Source: Bacteroidales bacterium UBA4788
GTDB lineage: Bacteria > Bacteroidota > Bacteroidia > Bacteroidales > VadinHA17
DNA: 8,277 nucleotides
Reading direction: 5' to 3'
Assembly: GCA_002402965.1 (NCBI GenBank)
Contig: DHGW01000001.1
Span: forward strand, 1 to 8,277
In this document: positions 1 to 5,565 of the stretch, piece by piece
Position numbering within the stretch: position 1 is the stretch's first letter
How the letters are laid out: each line of letters starts with the position of its first letter
Translations under genes and position numbers: made by a program
The notes under the pieces: model-generated
Databases searched by the model: none
What the model was told of the DNA's origin: nothing
The model's input: the letters and a program-made list of their open reading frames with translations, nothing else

Positions 1-20
1 TAGCCCATAAAGCATTGTAT
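1..20 (-). repeat. Hairpin-repeat unit, inverted, truncated by the window edge
   Basis: On the minus strand positions 20 to 1 read ATACAATGCTTTAT, then GGGC and the first two loop bases. The first 14 nt match the unit at 8156-8182 except for the first base. The 5' stem arm is GGGC where most other copies have C-rich arms, so the missing arm should be GCCC if the hairpin is conserved. It points away from the three direct units at 67-192. Confidence 0.75.
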
Positions 21-42
21 ACAGATGCCGTTCCCCGATACA

Positions 43-58
43 GGGCGGGTGGGCGGGG
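43..58 (+). other. G-quadruplex motif between divergent repeat units
   Basis: The sequence is GGGCGGGTGGGCGGGG: four G-tracts of three or more separated by single-base loops, the arrangement known to favour a very stable parallel quadruplex. It lies between the inverted unit at 1-20 and the first direct unit at 67. On the coding strand of the nearby aldolase gene it reads as C4-G-C3-A-C3-G-C3, closely matching the C-run in the right array at 8092-8105. Folding is inferred from the motif alone. Confidence 0.8.
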
Positions 59-66
59 CCCTCGAT

Positions 67-93
67 CTACAATGCCTGATCGCCTGCGGCGAA
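67..93 (+). repeat. Hairpin-repeat unit A
   Basis: The 27-nt unit has core CTACAATGC (67-75) and stem TCGCC-TGC-GGCGA (80-92), giving 5 perfect base pairs. The stem pair at unit positions 15:25 is C-G here but G-C in unit B, a compensatory difference. The next unit begins 49 nt downstream. Confidence 0.85.
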
Positions 94-115
94 AGGCAGG
101 TATATGCCATACCGA

Positions 116-142
116 CTACAATGCTGGATGGCCTACGGCCAA
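116..142 (+). repeat. Hairpin-repeat unit B
   Basis: The 27-nt unit has core CTACAATGC (116-124) and stem TGGCC-TAC-GGCCA (129-141), 5 perfect base pairs. The outer GC pair is swapped relative to unit A while pairing is kept. The following spacer holds a further small hairpin, GGTA-TGC-TACC (152-162). Confidence 0.85.
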
Positions 143-165
143 GGTTGGCGGGGTATGCTACCTGT

Positions 166-192
166 CTACAATGCCTGATCGCCTGCGGCCAA
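166..192 (+). repeat. Hairpin-repeat unit C
   Basis: The 27-nt unit has core CTACAATGC (166-174) and hairpin GCC-TGC-GGC (181-189). It is identical to unit A except at unit position 25, where G became C and leaves a C-C mismatch (180/190). It is the only copy with a broken stem pair. It is the unit nearest the aldolase stop codon, 25 nt away. Read from that gene, the hairpin comes first and the core second, as at the kinase end of the right array. Confidence 0.83.
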
Positions 193-217
193 CGTCACAA
201 TTGCCTATTGCCTGATT

Positions 218-817
218 TCAAGGCCTGTTTATGTAATCAAACAAAACACTGCCCGCCTCATCCAGATCATACCCGAAAGTGATCAGACCGCCGCGGTCAC
301 CGCCCATAACAATAATCCTCTTCTCAAAAACCTCGGGCTCACTGAAGATGCGGATCATCTCCCGAGCCATCGCCGGCGTGCCATACTCCACGGTCCTCTC
401 CGTAGTGGGAACCTTGTCCATAAGCTCCTCCCAGAGTCTCATGGAGTGAACATGAATGATCGCATTGGTGCCGGGATCAGCAGTGTAGATGGCCGCATGA
501 GTCAGCGACTCCGATGAAGCCTTCAGCGGACCACTGCACATCACTGCATTGTCGTCTATGTTGAATGACGACACCTTCACGTAATGCCCCGGCTCCAGCT
601 CGGGCATATCACCGGTAGATGACCCGGTGATGACGAACTGTGACGATTTCCCTATTCGTATGCTGATGTTCCCGAACCCAACACCGTTCTCAAACGCACC
701 TATCAGATCAAGATTGAAGAGGATCTCCCTCCAGTGATTTATGATCTCATACTGCTCATCGGTGATGACGGAACCCGATTGGCTCCAGTAGCAGTTGAAC
801 TTTACAAAACCTTCCAT
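218..817 (-). CDS. Class II aldolase/adducin-family protein, MtnB- or Ald2-like
   Basis: This 199-residue protein has the class II aldolase fold signature: FGNISIR near residues 48-54, a catalytic-type Glu in SSES (E103), the zinc-binding pair in HVH (H122, H124), YGTPAMA at 145-151, and the closing GGLITFG/DLDEA segment at 176-188. Its length fits the family. Family members include methylthioribulose-1-phosphate dehydratase (MtnB), fuculose-1-phosphate aldolase, and the Ald2 aldolases that split 5-methylthio- or 5-deoxyribulose 1-phosphate to dihydroxyacetone phosphate and an aldehyde. The gene starts 4 nt after the mtnA stop on the same strand, so the substrate is most likely the MtnA product. 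Oddity: the third metal-ligand histidine expected in the C-terminal loop is missing. The loop reads MGGDRGG with Asp174 near that place. It is probably a cytoplasmic metalloenzyme. Family assignment is firm; the choice between dehydratase and aldolase is open. Confidence 0.88.
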   Translation of the reverse strand: MEGFVKFNCYWSQSGSVITDEQYEIINHWREILFNLDLIGAFENGVGFGNISIRIGKSSQFVITGSSTGDMPELEPGHYVKVSSFNIDDNAVMCSGPLKASSESLTHAAIYTADPGTNAIIHVHSMRLWEELMDKVPTTERTVEYGTPAMAREMIRIFSEPEVFEKRIIVMGGDRGGLITFGYDLDEAGSVLFDYINRP

Positions 818-821
818 ATGA

Positions 822-1955
822 TTATGATACCATTTTTATTATTGATTCCTTATCTGCCCGGCAAATTCCGCGGTCTGTTATCAGACCGGTGATAAGACGC
901 GCAGGCGTTACGTCAAATCCGTAATTCGAAACCCTGATGCCTTCCGGGGCAATATTGACCCCCCCGATTCTTCTGACCTCATCAGCATTGCGCTCCTCTA
1001 TCTCAATCTGCTCCGGCCGGTCAATCGACAGGTCAAACGTTGACACCGGCAGTGCCGAATAGAACGGCACGCCGTTATCATGTGCCGCCAGAGCCTTGAG
1101 ATAGGTCCCCGTTTTGTTGGCTATATCTCCCGATGCCGTCGCCCTGTCGCAACCCACCAGCACTATATCCACCTTCCCGTTCTGCATCAGGTGCCCTCCG
1201 GCATTGTCTGTAATGAGAGTGCAGGGCACACCATGGTTGACAAGTTCCCATGCCGTGAGCCGGCTCCCCTGGTTGCGGGGACGGGTCTCATCAACCCATA
1301 CGTGCACTTTGATTCCTTTGTCATGAGCCAGGTATACCGGTGCAAGAGCCGTGCCAAAATCGACGCACGCCAGCCACCCGGCATTGCAGTGCGTCAGGAT
1401 ATTGACGACATCGCCTCCCTTTTTGCTGCTTATGGCTTCAATCAAAGGCAGTCCATTTTCGCCAATCAGCCGGCTCCGTTCCGCCTCCTCATCGCACAAT
1501 CCCTCTGCTGCCCTGCGCAGGACCGTCGCATCGGGGATACTCTTCAAAACAGCGGTCATATAATCCACTGCCCAGGCCAGGTTGACCGCGGTGGGCCTTG
1601 CTGACCTGAGTCGCTCTGCGTCACGCGCCACTAAAGAATAAACATCCCGGCCGGCGCCCTGTTTAATAGTGCCATTCCGGTCCGGACCGTACTTTACTTC
1701 TCTCCCGGCGACATCCCGGTCAGGTCCGCTGCCGTGTTCAAGAAAGGAGAGATAAACACCCCAGGCGGCCACGGCACCAATGAGAGGAGCACCCCTCACT
1801 GCCATGTCACGGATAGCATCATACACTTCTGCAACGCTCCTGAGGGTCATCACTTCAAAAGAAAGAGGAAGCTTGCGCTGATCAATCACATGAACCGACC
1901 CCGGATCTTCCTCATCCTGCCAGATGCTCCTGTAGTACTTTTCCCCAACTTTCAT
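822..1955 (-). CDS. mtnA: S-methyl-5-thioribose-1-phosphate isomerase
   Basis: This 377-residue cytoplasmic enzyme converts 5-methylthioribose 1-phosphate (or 5-deoxyribose 1-phosphate) to the ribulose 1-phosphate form in methionine salvage. Motifs follow the family in order: RGAPLIGAVAAWG (about 54-66), RPTAVNLAWA (120-129), THCNAG with catalytic Cys190, DETRPRNQGSRLTAWEL (222-238), and GCDRATASGDIANKTGTY with catalytic Asp270. The Cys-Asp spacing of 80 equals that of the B. subtilis enzyme (Cys160/Asp240 as I recall). The 30-residue offset is an insertion at about 77-106, which holds two GPDR and two AGR(E/D)V segments. I chose the ATG at 1955; a TTG lies just before it, and AGGTGG sits about 12 nt upstream. 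It heads a two-gene operon with the class II aldolase. No mtnK, mtnN or mtnP is visible, so the substrate must be made by genes elsewhere. Confidence 0.95.
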   Translation of the reverse strand: MKVGEKYYRSIWQDEEDPGSVHVIDQRKLPLSFEVMTLRSVAEVYDAIRDMAVRGAPLIGAVAAWGVYLSFLEHGSGPDRDVAGREVKYGPDRNGTIKQGAGRDVYSLVARDAERLRSARPTAVNLAWAVDYMTAVLKSIPDATVLRRAAEGLCDEEAERSRLIGENGLPLIEAISSKKGGDVVNILTHCNAGWLACVDFGTALAPVYLAHDKGIKVHVWVDETRPRNQGSRLTAWELVNHGVPCTLITDNAGGHLMQNGKVDIVLVGCDRATASGDIANKTGTYLKALAAHDNGVPFYSALPVSTFDLSIDRPEQIEIEERNADEVRRIGGVNIAPEGIRVSNYGFDVTPARLITGLITDRGICRADKESIIKMVS

Positions 1956-2096
1956 CAAAATCTGTCCCCACCTGAATTAATCCGTAAAATTAAGAATAAT
2001 TACATGTATTTTGATAATCAGCGTCTTTCCATAATTCAACGATTTTGATTTTCGAATTTCCGACCCGATTGGTCCACTTGATTAGAATTAATTGAT

Positions 2097-2104
2097 TATC
2101 TTTG
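2097..2104 (+). promoter_or_regulatory. Bacteroidota -7 element for the TetR-family gene
   Basis: TATCTTTG exactly matches the Bacteroidota -7 consensus TAnnTTTG and lies 17 nt upstream of the tetR ATG at 2122. No well-spaced TTTG at -33 is obvious; the nearest TTG (2078-2080) leaves only 16 nt. TGATTATC (2093-2100) overlaps it and resembles the inverted repeat TGAT-A-ATCA at 2012-2020, so autoregulation is possible but speculative. Confidence 0.55.
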
Positions 2105-2121
2105 CATAAGAGTAAAACTTT

Positions 2122-2727
2122 ATGGTAGATAAAGAAGAATACAGGGAGAAGATTATCCTGACTGCCAGCACTATTTTCAGTCATTACGGCTTCAGGAAGA
2201 CAACGATGGACGAGATCTCCAGAGCGCTGAAGAAGGGAAAGAGTTCGATTTATTACTATTTCGGAAGCAAAGAGGAGATATTTGAGGCAGTGGTTCTGCA
2301 CGAGGCGAACCAGTTACGCTCGCGGCTGACAAAAGCGATCAAGGAGGTGGACTCCCCGCCTGATAAGCTTCGCAACTATATATATGTCAGGATGAAGGAG
2401 TTCGCCAAACTCTCGAACTACTATAACGCCGTCTTCGACAAGAACCTTGACCACTTCGATTTCATAGAAAAGATAAGGTCGAGGTATGACCGCGAGGAGC
2501 TCGCCATTCTCCGCCTTCTGGTTTATGTAGGCAATAACAGGGGTGTCTTTGCGGTGGAAAACAGCGAGTATACTGCCATGGCGATCCAGACAATGCTGAA
2601 GGGGATGGAGGTTCCGCTCTTCTGGCGCAAGCGCGAAATAGATATCAATGACCGCCTCGAGGCGATATTGAGCCTGATATTCAACGGGATACTGAAGAAA
2701 GAAGAAGGACTTCTTCTTTACGGGTGA
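2122..2727 (+). CDS. TetR/AcrR-family transcriptional regulator
   Basis: This 201-residue protein begins with a TetR-type DNA-binding domain. Residues 9-24 (EKIILTASTIFSHYGF) form the first helix, and residues about 27-47 (TTMDEISRALKKGKSS, then IYYYF) form the helix-turn-helix, followed by SKEEIFEAVV. The C-terminal two thirds are helical and variable, as expected for a ligand-binding/dimerisation domain, and do not reveal a ligand. It is divergent from mtnA across 166 nt and convergent with lgt, so it stands alone. TetR regulators often act on the divergent neighbour, making the mtnA operon and its own promoter the first candidate targets (inference). No efflux pump or fatty-acid gene lies beside it. 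The last codons contain a perfect 10-bp inverted repeat (2698-2719). The family is certain; the target is unknown. Confidence 0.93.
   Translation: MVDKEEYREKIILTASTIFSHYGFRKTTMDEISRALKKGKSSIYYYFGSKEEIFEAVVLHEANQLRSRLTKAIKEVDSPPDKLRNYIYVRMKEFAKLSNYYNAVFDKNLDHFDFIEKIRSRYDREELAILRLLVYVGNNRGVFAVENSEYTAMAIQTMLKGMEVPLFWRKREIDINDRLEAILSLIFNGILKKEEGLLLYG
2698..2719 (+). other. 10-bp inverted repeat over the tetR C-terminal codons
   Basis: AAAGAAGAAG and CTTCTTCTTT face each other across the dinucleotide GA, a perfect 10-bp inverted repeat (about 9 bp with a four-base loop in practice). It encodes the KEEGLLL segment at the protein's C-terminus. It lies between converging genes, but no U-run follows directly, so it is not a classic terminator. 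It may be chance in Lys/Glu/Leu codons or an mRNA 3'-end structure. Confidence 0.5.
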
Positions 2728-2734
2728 CCGGGCT

Positions 2735-2754
2735 ACAGATGCGCCTGTTTTTTT
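2735..2754 (+). terminator. Weak candidate terminator after tetR
   Basis: A four-pair stem (ACAG/CTGT around a six-base loop) runs into seven T residues at 2748-2754, just downstream of the tetR stop. The T-run is convincing but the stem is weak. It sits in the 60-nt gap between converging tetR and lgt. Confidence 0.28.
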
Positions 2755-2787
2755 AGAAGCTACTTTTCACGCCTCCGGTTAAGCCTT

Positions 2788-3633
2788 TTAGAACTTTTTC
2801 GGTGCACCTTTTTTCTCTGTGCCTGATGCAGGTGCAGTGACCGGTGCCGGCTTATGCGTGTAAGCCCACACCAGAATGGCTATACCGGCAATAACAAGCG
2901 GAATGCTCAACCACTGACCCATATTCAGCTTCATCCCTGCCTCGAAAGCCACCTGGTCTTCCTTGATATACTCAACGAAGAACCTGAACCCAAAGACCAT
3001 TATCAGGAACACTCCGAAAATCAGACCGGGTTTCTGTTTCCCAAGGTTCTTCCAGTATATCCTCATCAGTATGCCGAAAGTAACCAGGTATGCCAGCGCC
3101 TCGTAGATCTGCGTCGGGTGCTTGGGAGCCGTCTCACCGTTCTGCAGGAATACAAATCCCCACGGAAGGGTTGTCTCAACACCGTATATCTCTGAGTTCA
3201 TCAGGTTCCCCAGACGTATCAGTGCCCCGGCAAGGGCCACCACGATGACCACCCTGTCTATTGCCCACATGTAAGGTTTTTTCTCTTTTCTTACAAAGAG
3301 CCACAACGCGAGCAGAATACCTATTGCCGCCCCGTGACTTGCAAGTCCCCCGTGCCAGATCTTCAGTATCTCCAGTGGCCTGGCGAGATAGTACTCGGGT
3401 TCATAGAAGAAGCAGTGACCAAGCCTGGCGCCGACTATAGTGCCGATGGCCACATAAACGGTAAGCCTGTCGAGGGTGGTATCTCCAAGTCCTTCGTTTT
3501 TGAAGATCTTCCTCATGATATAATAACCGATGACGAACCCTGATGCGAAGAGGAGGCCGTACCACCTCACTGCAAAATTGCCGATCCGGAAGATCTCCGG
3601 TTCAACATTCCACGGAATTATCTGAAGTTCCAT
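2788..3633 (-). CDS. lgt: Phosphatidylglycerol-prolipoprotein diacylglyceryl transferase
   Basis: Lgt is the inner-membrane enzyme that transfers diacylglycerol from phosphatidylglycerol to the lipobox cysteine of preprolipoproteins, the first lipoprotein maturation step. The 281-residue protein shows several membrane segments and the family signatures: WYGLLFASGFVIGY (24-37), GARLGHCFFY (68-77), GGLASHGAAIG with His100 (matching E. coli His103 by motif), RLGNLMNSEIYG (140-151, the Lgt signature with the essential Arg), HPTQIYEAL (172-180) and FRFFVEYIKE (216-225). The C-terminal tail after the last membrane segment is short, Pro/Ala-rich and ends in lysines (KKGAPKKF). It is transcribed alone, divergent from a lipoprotein gene and convergent with tetR. 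The closeness to a probable lipoprotein substrate may be coincidental, since Lgt serves all lipoproteins. Confidence 0.97.
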   Translation of the reverse strand: MELQIIPWNVEPEIFRIGNFAVRWYGLLFASGFVIGYYIMRKIFKNEGLGDTTLDRLTVYVAIGTIVGARLGHCFFYEPEYYLARPLEILKIWHGGLASHGAAIGILLALWLFVRKEKKPYMWAIDRVVIVVALAGALIRLGNLMNSEIYGVETTLPWGFVFLQNGETAPKHPTQIYEALAYLVTFGILMRIYWKNLGKQKPGLIFGVFLIMVFGFRFFVEYIKEDQVAFEAGMKLNMGQWLSIPLVIAGIAILVWAYTHKPAPVTAPASGTEKKGAPKKF

Positions 3634-3652
3634 AGGTCTTGTGTTTGGAATA

Positions 3653-3660
3653 CAAATTTA
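3653..3660 (-). promoter_or_regulatory. Bacteroidota -7 element for lgt
   Basis: On the minus strand this reads TAAATTTG, an exact TAnnTTTG match, 19 nt before the lgt ATG (3633). A TTG on the same strand at 3685-3683 leaves 22 nt between, so the -33 element is only tentative. It lies in the gap divergent from the lipoprotein operon. Confidence 0.55.
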
Positions 3661-3747
3661 AGTAAAAATGGGACAGATGGGTCAATAGTAGGCAAAAGGT
3701 GAATCATGGCCTTCGCTGCATCATAGATTATTTAACAAAATTTGATG

Positions 3748-3755
3748 TAAGTTTG
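3748..3755 (+). promoter_or_regulatory. Possible -7 element at the lipoprotein start
   Basis: TAAGTTTG matches TAnnTTTG and ends 3-6 nt before the GTG codons at 3759 and 3762. If real, transcription would begin at about those GTG codons and the mRNA would be almost leaderless. No good -33 TTTG is seen, so it could be chance or could mean the operon promoter is further upstream. Confidence 0.3.
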
Positions 3756-3758
3756 CAG

Positions 3759-5561
3759 GTGGTGGATCACGGGAGATACATATCAGGCAGGCTGGCCATA
3801 ACGGCCCTGGTAATGCTTTTTGTCCTTTCGTGTGCGAAGATCAGCGCACCCACGGGAGGCCCTAAGGATAACGACCCGCCCGTGATCATCAAAAGCATTC
3901 CCGAAAACAGCACTGTGATGTTCACAGGAAAGACCTTTGCTGTAACCTTCGACGAGTATGTTGTTCTTGACAGAATTGCCGAGAAATTCATGGTTTCTCC
4001 TCCGCTGGCCACAAAGCCGGAGATTAAACTGAAGGGAAAAGGCTTCACTGTCATCTGGGAGGATGACCTGGCTGACAGCACAACCTATACTTTTTATTTC
4101 CAGGATGCTATTCGCGACAACAACGAGAACAATCCCATTCCCAACTACCAGTATGTGTTCTCAACAGGACCGTTCCTTGACTCCCTCTCTCTGACAGGCA
4201 ACGTGTTCAATGCTTCCGATCTCGAGATAGTGGAGGATGTGACCGTCCTGATGTATTCCAATCTCTCTGACACAGCACCCCGCACCATATTGCCGGCATA
4301 TATTTCGCGTCCGGATCCCTCGGGAGGATTCATGATAAGCAATATCCGGCCGGGCAGCTACAGGATTTTCGCCCTGAAGGACCTCAACGGCAACACCCGC
4401 TTCGATCTCGATGATGAGATCTTCGCCTTTGGCGATTCCGTCATTACAATCACCCCTGACGAGTATTATGGTCTGATACCAGACACGGTCAGTTTCAAGC
4501 CGGCCGGGGCCACCGAGACCACGAAGCCCGACGAGTTCGTTTACGGCCTGCACAGGCTTTATGCTTTCCAGCAGCCACCGAAGAAACAGTACCTGAAGTT
4601 CACCGAGAGAAAAAGTTCTTCGTCCATTGGCTTCGGGCTGGCTCTTCCCTCTGACAGCGGCCAGGTGTCAGTCAGACTTGCCGGAGCCGACAGCTCCTCG
4701 TGGTTTATGGAGCACAACATTGCCCGTGACACCTTCATGATCTGGATTACCGACTCAAAGGTCTATGAACTTGATCTGATTGAGGCCATGCTCACCTATC
4801 CGTTCACCGACAGCACGGAGACCATAATCGCCAGAACCGATACGGTCAGCTTCAGGTATCTTAAGCCCGCCACGCCAAGAGGAGGAACGGGCAGGGCCCA
4901 GGGACTGAGTGTCATCACGAATGTCAATGGTAGAATCAAACCGGGAACCGTGCCCTTCTTCCGGTCCGCCACCCCCCTGGCGGATCCCGATACTTCCCGG
5001 ATCACCTTCACCCGTACGGTTGATTCACTCCAGGTTGATGTACCGTACGTTTTAGTGAGAGACACTGCCTCATCGCACCGTTTCACAATGAAAGTCCAGC
5101 TGGAGCCGGGCGGAACATACTCCCTGCTTTGCAATAAAGGCACATTCAGCGATATATTCGGTCTGGCCAGTGACTCCGTCATGTACCGTTTCTCTGTCGC
5201 CACCGATGAGGATTACGGAAGCCTGAAGGTCGCACTCACGGGCTACGAGGGTGATGTCATCATCCAACTCACCGCCGACAAGGACCGGGTAATCCGGGAA
5301 ACGTTCATAAGGAGTCCCGGAGTTGTTTCTTTCCCGCTGCTAGACAAGGGCAAGTACAGGCTTAAGGCTATTTACGATCTCGACTCTAACAGGGTATGGA
5401 CGACGGGCAATTACAACCTCGCGAGGCAGCCGGAGCCGGTGACCTATTACCCCACTGAGCTGGAGGTCAAGATCAACTGGGCGCTTGAGCAGGACTGGGA
5501 TCTCGGGAAGATGTATTTCAAGGATGTCTCTGTAAGGAATAAACCGGTAACAAAGAGATAA
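3759..5561 (+). CDS. Ig-like domain lipoprotein
   Basis: This is a probable surface or periplasmic lipoprotein of about 600 residues. The N-terminus is basic, then LAITALVMLFVLSC gives a type II signal peptide with lipid-attachment Cys25, followed by PTGGPKDNDPP, a pattern common in Bacteroidota Ig-like lipoproteins. Residues about 40-137 look like an SbsA-type Ig-like (Big_5) domain: PPVIIKSIPEN, FAVTFDEYV, then YTFYFQDAIRDNNENNP. Residues about 145-230 form a beta-sandwich ending in LKDLNGNTRFDLDDEIFAFGD, echoed near the C-terminus by IYDLDSNRVWTTGNY; these Asp/Asn-rich loops could bind calcium. No catalytic motif is seen, so a binding or scaffold role is inferred. Start: the frame opens at GTG 3699 with no ATG upstream of the signal peptide. 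GTG 3759 or 3762 puts the lipobox Cys at the usual depth, whereas 3699 would place it at residue 45. It is first in an operon with GH125, 4 nt away. Confidence 0.85.
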   Translation: MVDHGRYISGRLAITALVMLFVLSCAKISAPTGGPKDNDPPVIIKSIPENSTVMFTGKTFAVTFDEYVVLDRIAEKFMVSPPLATKPEIKLKGKGFTVIWEDDLADSTTYTFYFQDAIRDNNENNPIPNYQYVFSTGPFLDSLSLTGNVFNASDLEIVEDVTVLMYSNLSDTAPRTILPAYISRPDPSGGFMISNIRPGSYRIFALKDLNGNTRFDLDDEIFAFGDSVITITPDEYYGLIPDTVSFKPAGATETTKPDEFVYGLHRLYAFQQPPKKQYLKFTERKSSSSIGFGLALPSDSGQVSVRLAGADSSSWFMEHNIARDTFMIWITDSKVYELDLIEAMLTYPFTDSTETIIARTDTVSFRYLKPATPRGGTGRAQGLSVITNVNGRIKPGTVPFFRSATPLADPDTSRITFTRTVDSLQVDVPYVLVRDTASSHRFTMKVQLEPGGTYSLLCNKGTFSDIFGLASDSVMYRFSVATDEDYGSLKVALTGYEGDVIIQLTADKDRVIRETFIRSPGVVSFPLLDKGKYRLKAIYDLDSNRVWTTGNYNLARQPEPVTYYPTELEVKINWALEQDWDLGKMYFKDVSVRNKPVTKR

Positions 5562-5565
5562 AGAT

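Larger units (their letters stand above)
1..192. repeat. Composite hairpin-repeat array, left copy (BIME-like)
   Basis: This array fills the noncoding stretch beyond the 3' end of the aldolase gene, which is read leftward and stops at 218. It holds one truncated inverted unit (1-20), a G-rich run (43-58) and three direct units (67-93, 116-142, 166-192) spaced 49 and 50 nt apart. Each unit is 27 nt: a CTACAATGC-like core followed by a 4-5 bp hairpin with a TAC or TGC loop. The 22-23 nt spacers also hold small hairpins, for example GGTA-TGC-TACC at 152-162. The same architecture recurs at 8056-8182. Two short open frames across this stretch are translations of the repeat and are not called as genes. 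The repeat itself is seen directly. Its role is unknown; an extragenic palindromic element mobilised in trans is an inference. Confidence 0.88.

Noticed and set aside
67..192. A mini CRISPR array (27-nt repeats with 22-23 nt spacers)
   Set aside because: There are only three direct copies. The repeats differ by paired stem changes, the spacers are short and partly related to each other, inverted units are present, the same element recurs 8 kb away, and no cas gene is in view.
15..282. Small open frames of 66 and 85 codons on the plus strand
   Set aside because: They are translations of the hairpin-repeat array running into the antisense of the aldolase gene; their repeated peptide pieces come from the DNA repeat.
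1080..1604. 174-codon plus-strand frame within mtnA
   Set aside because: It is antisense to the conserved catalytic core of MtnA, and its translation has no recognisable motif.
2731..2750. A further copy of the hairpin repeat (GCTACAGATGCGCCTG)
   Set aside because: It resembles the core only loosely, needs a gap to align, and lacks the TAC/TGC-loop stem.
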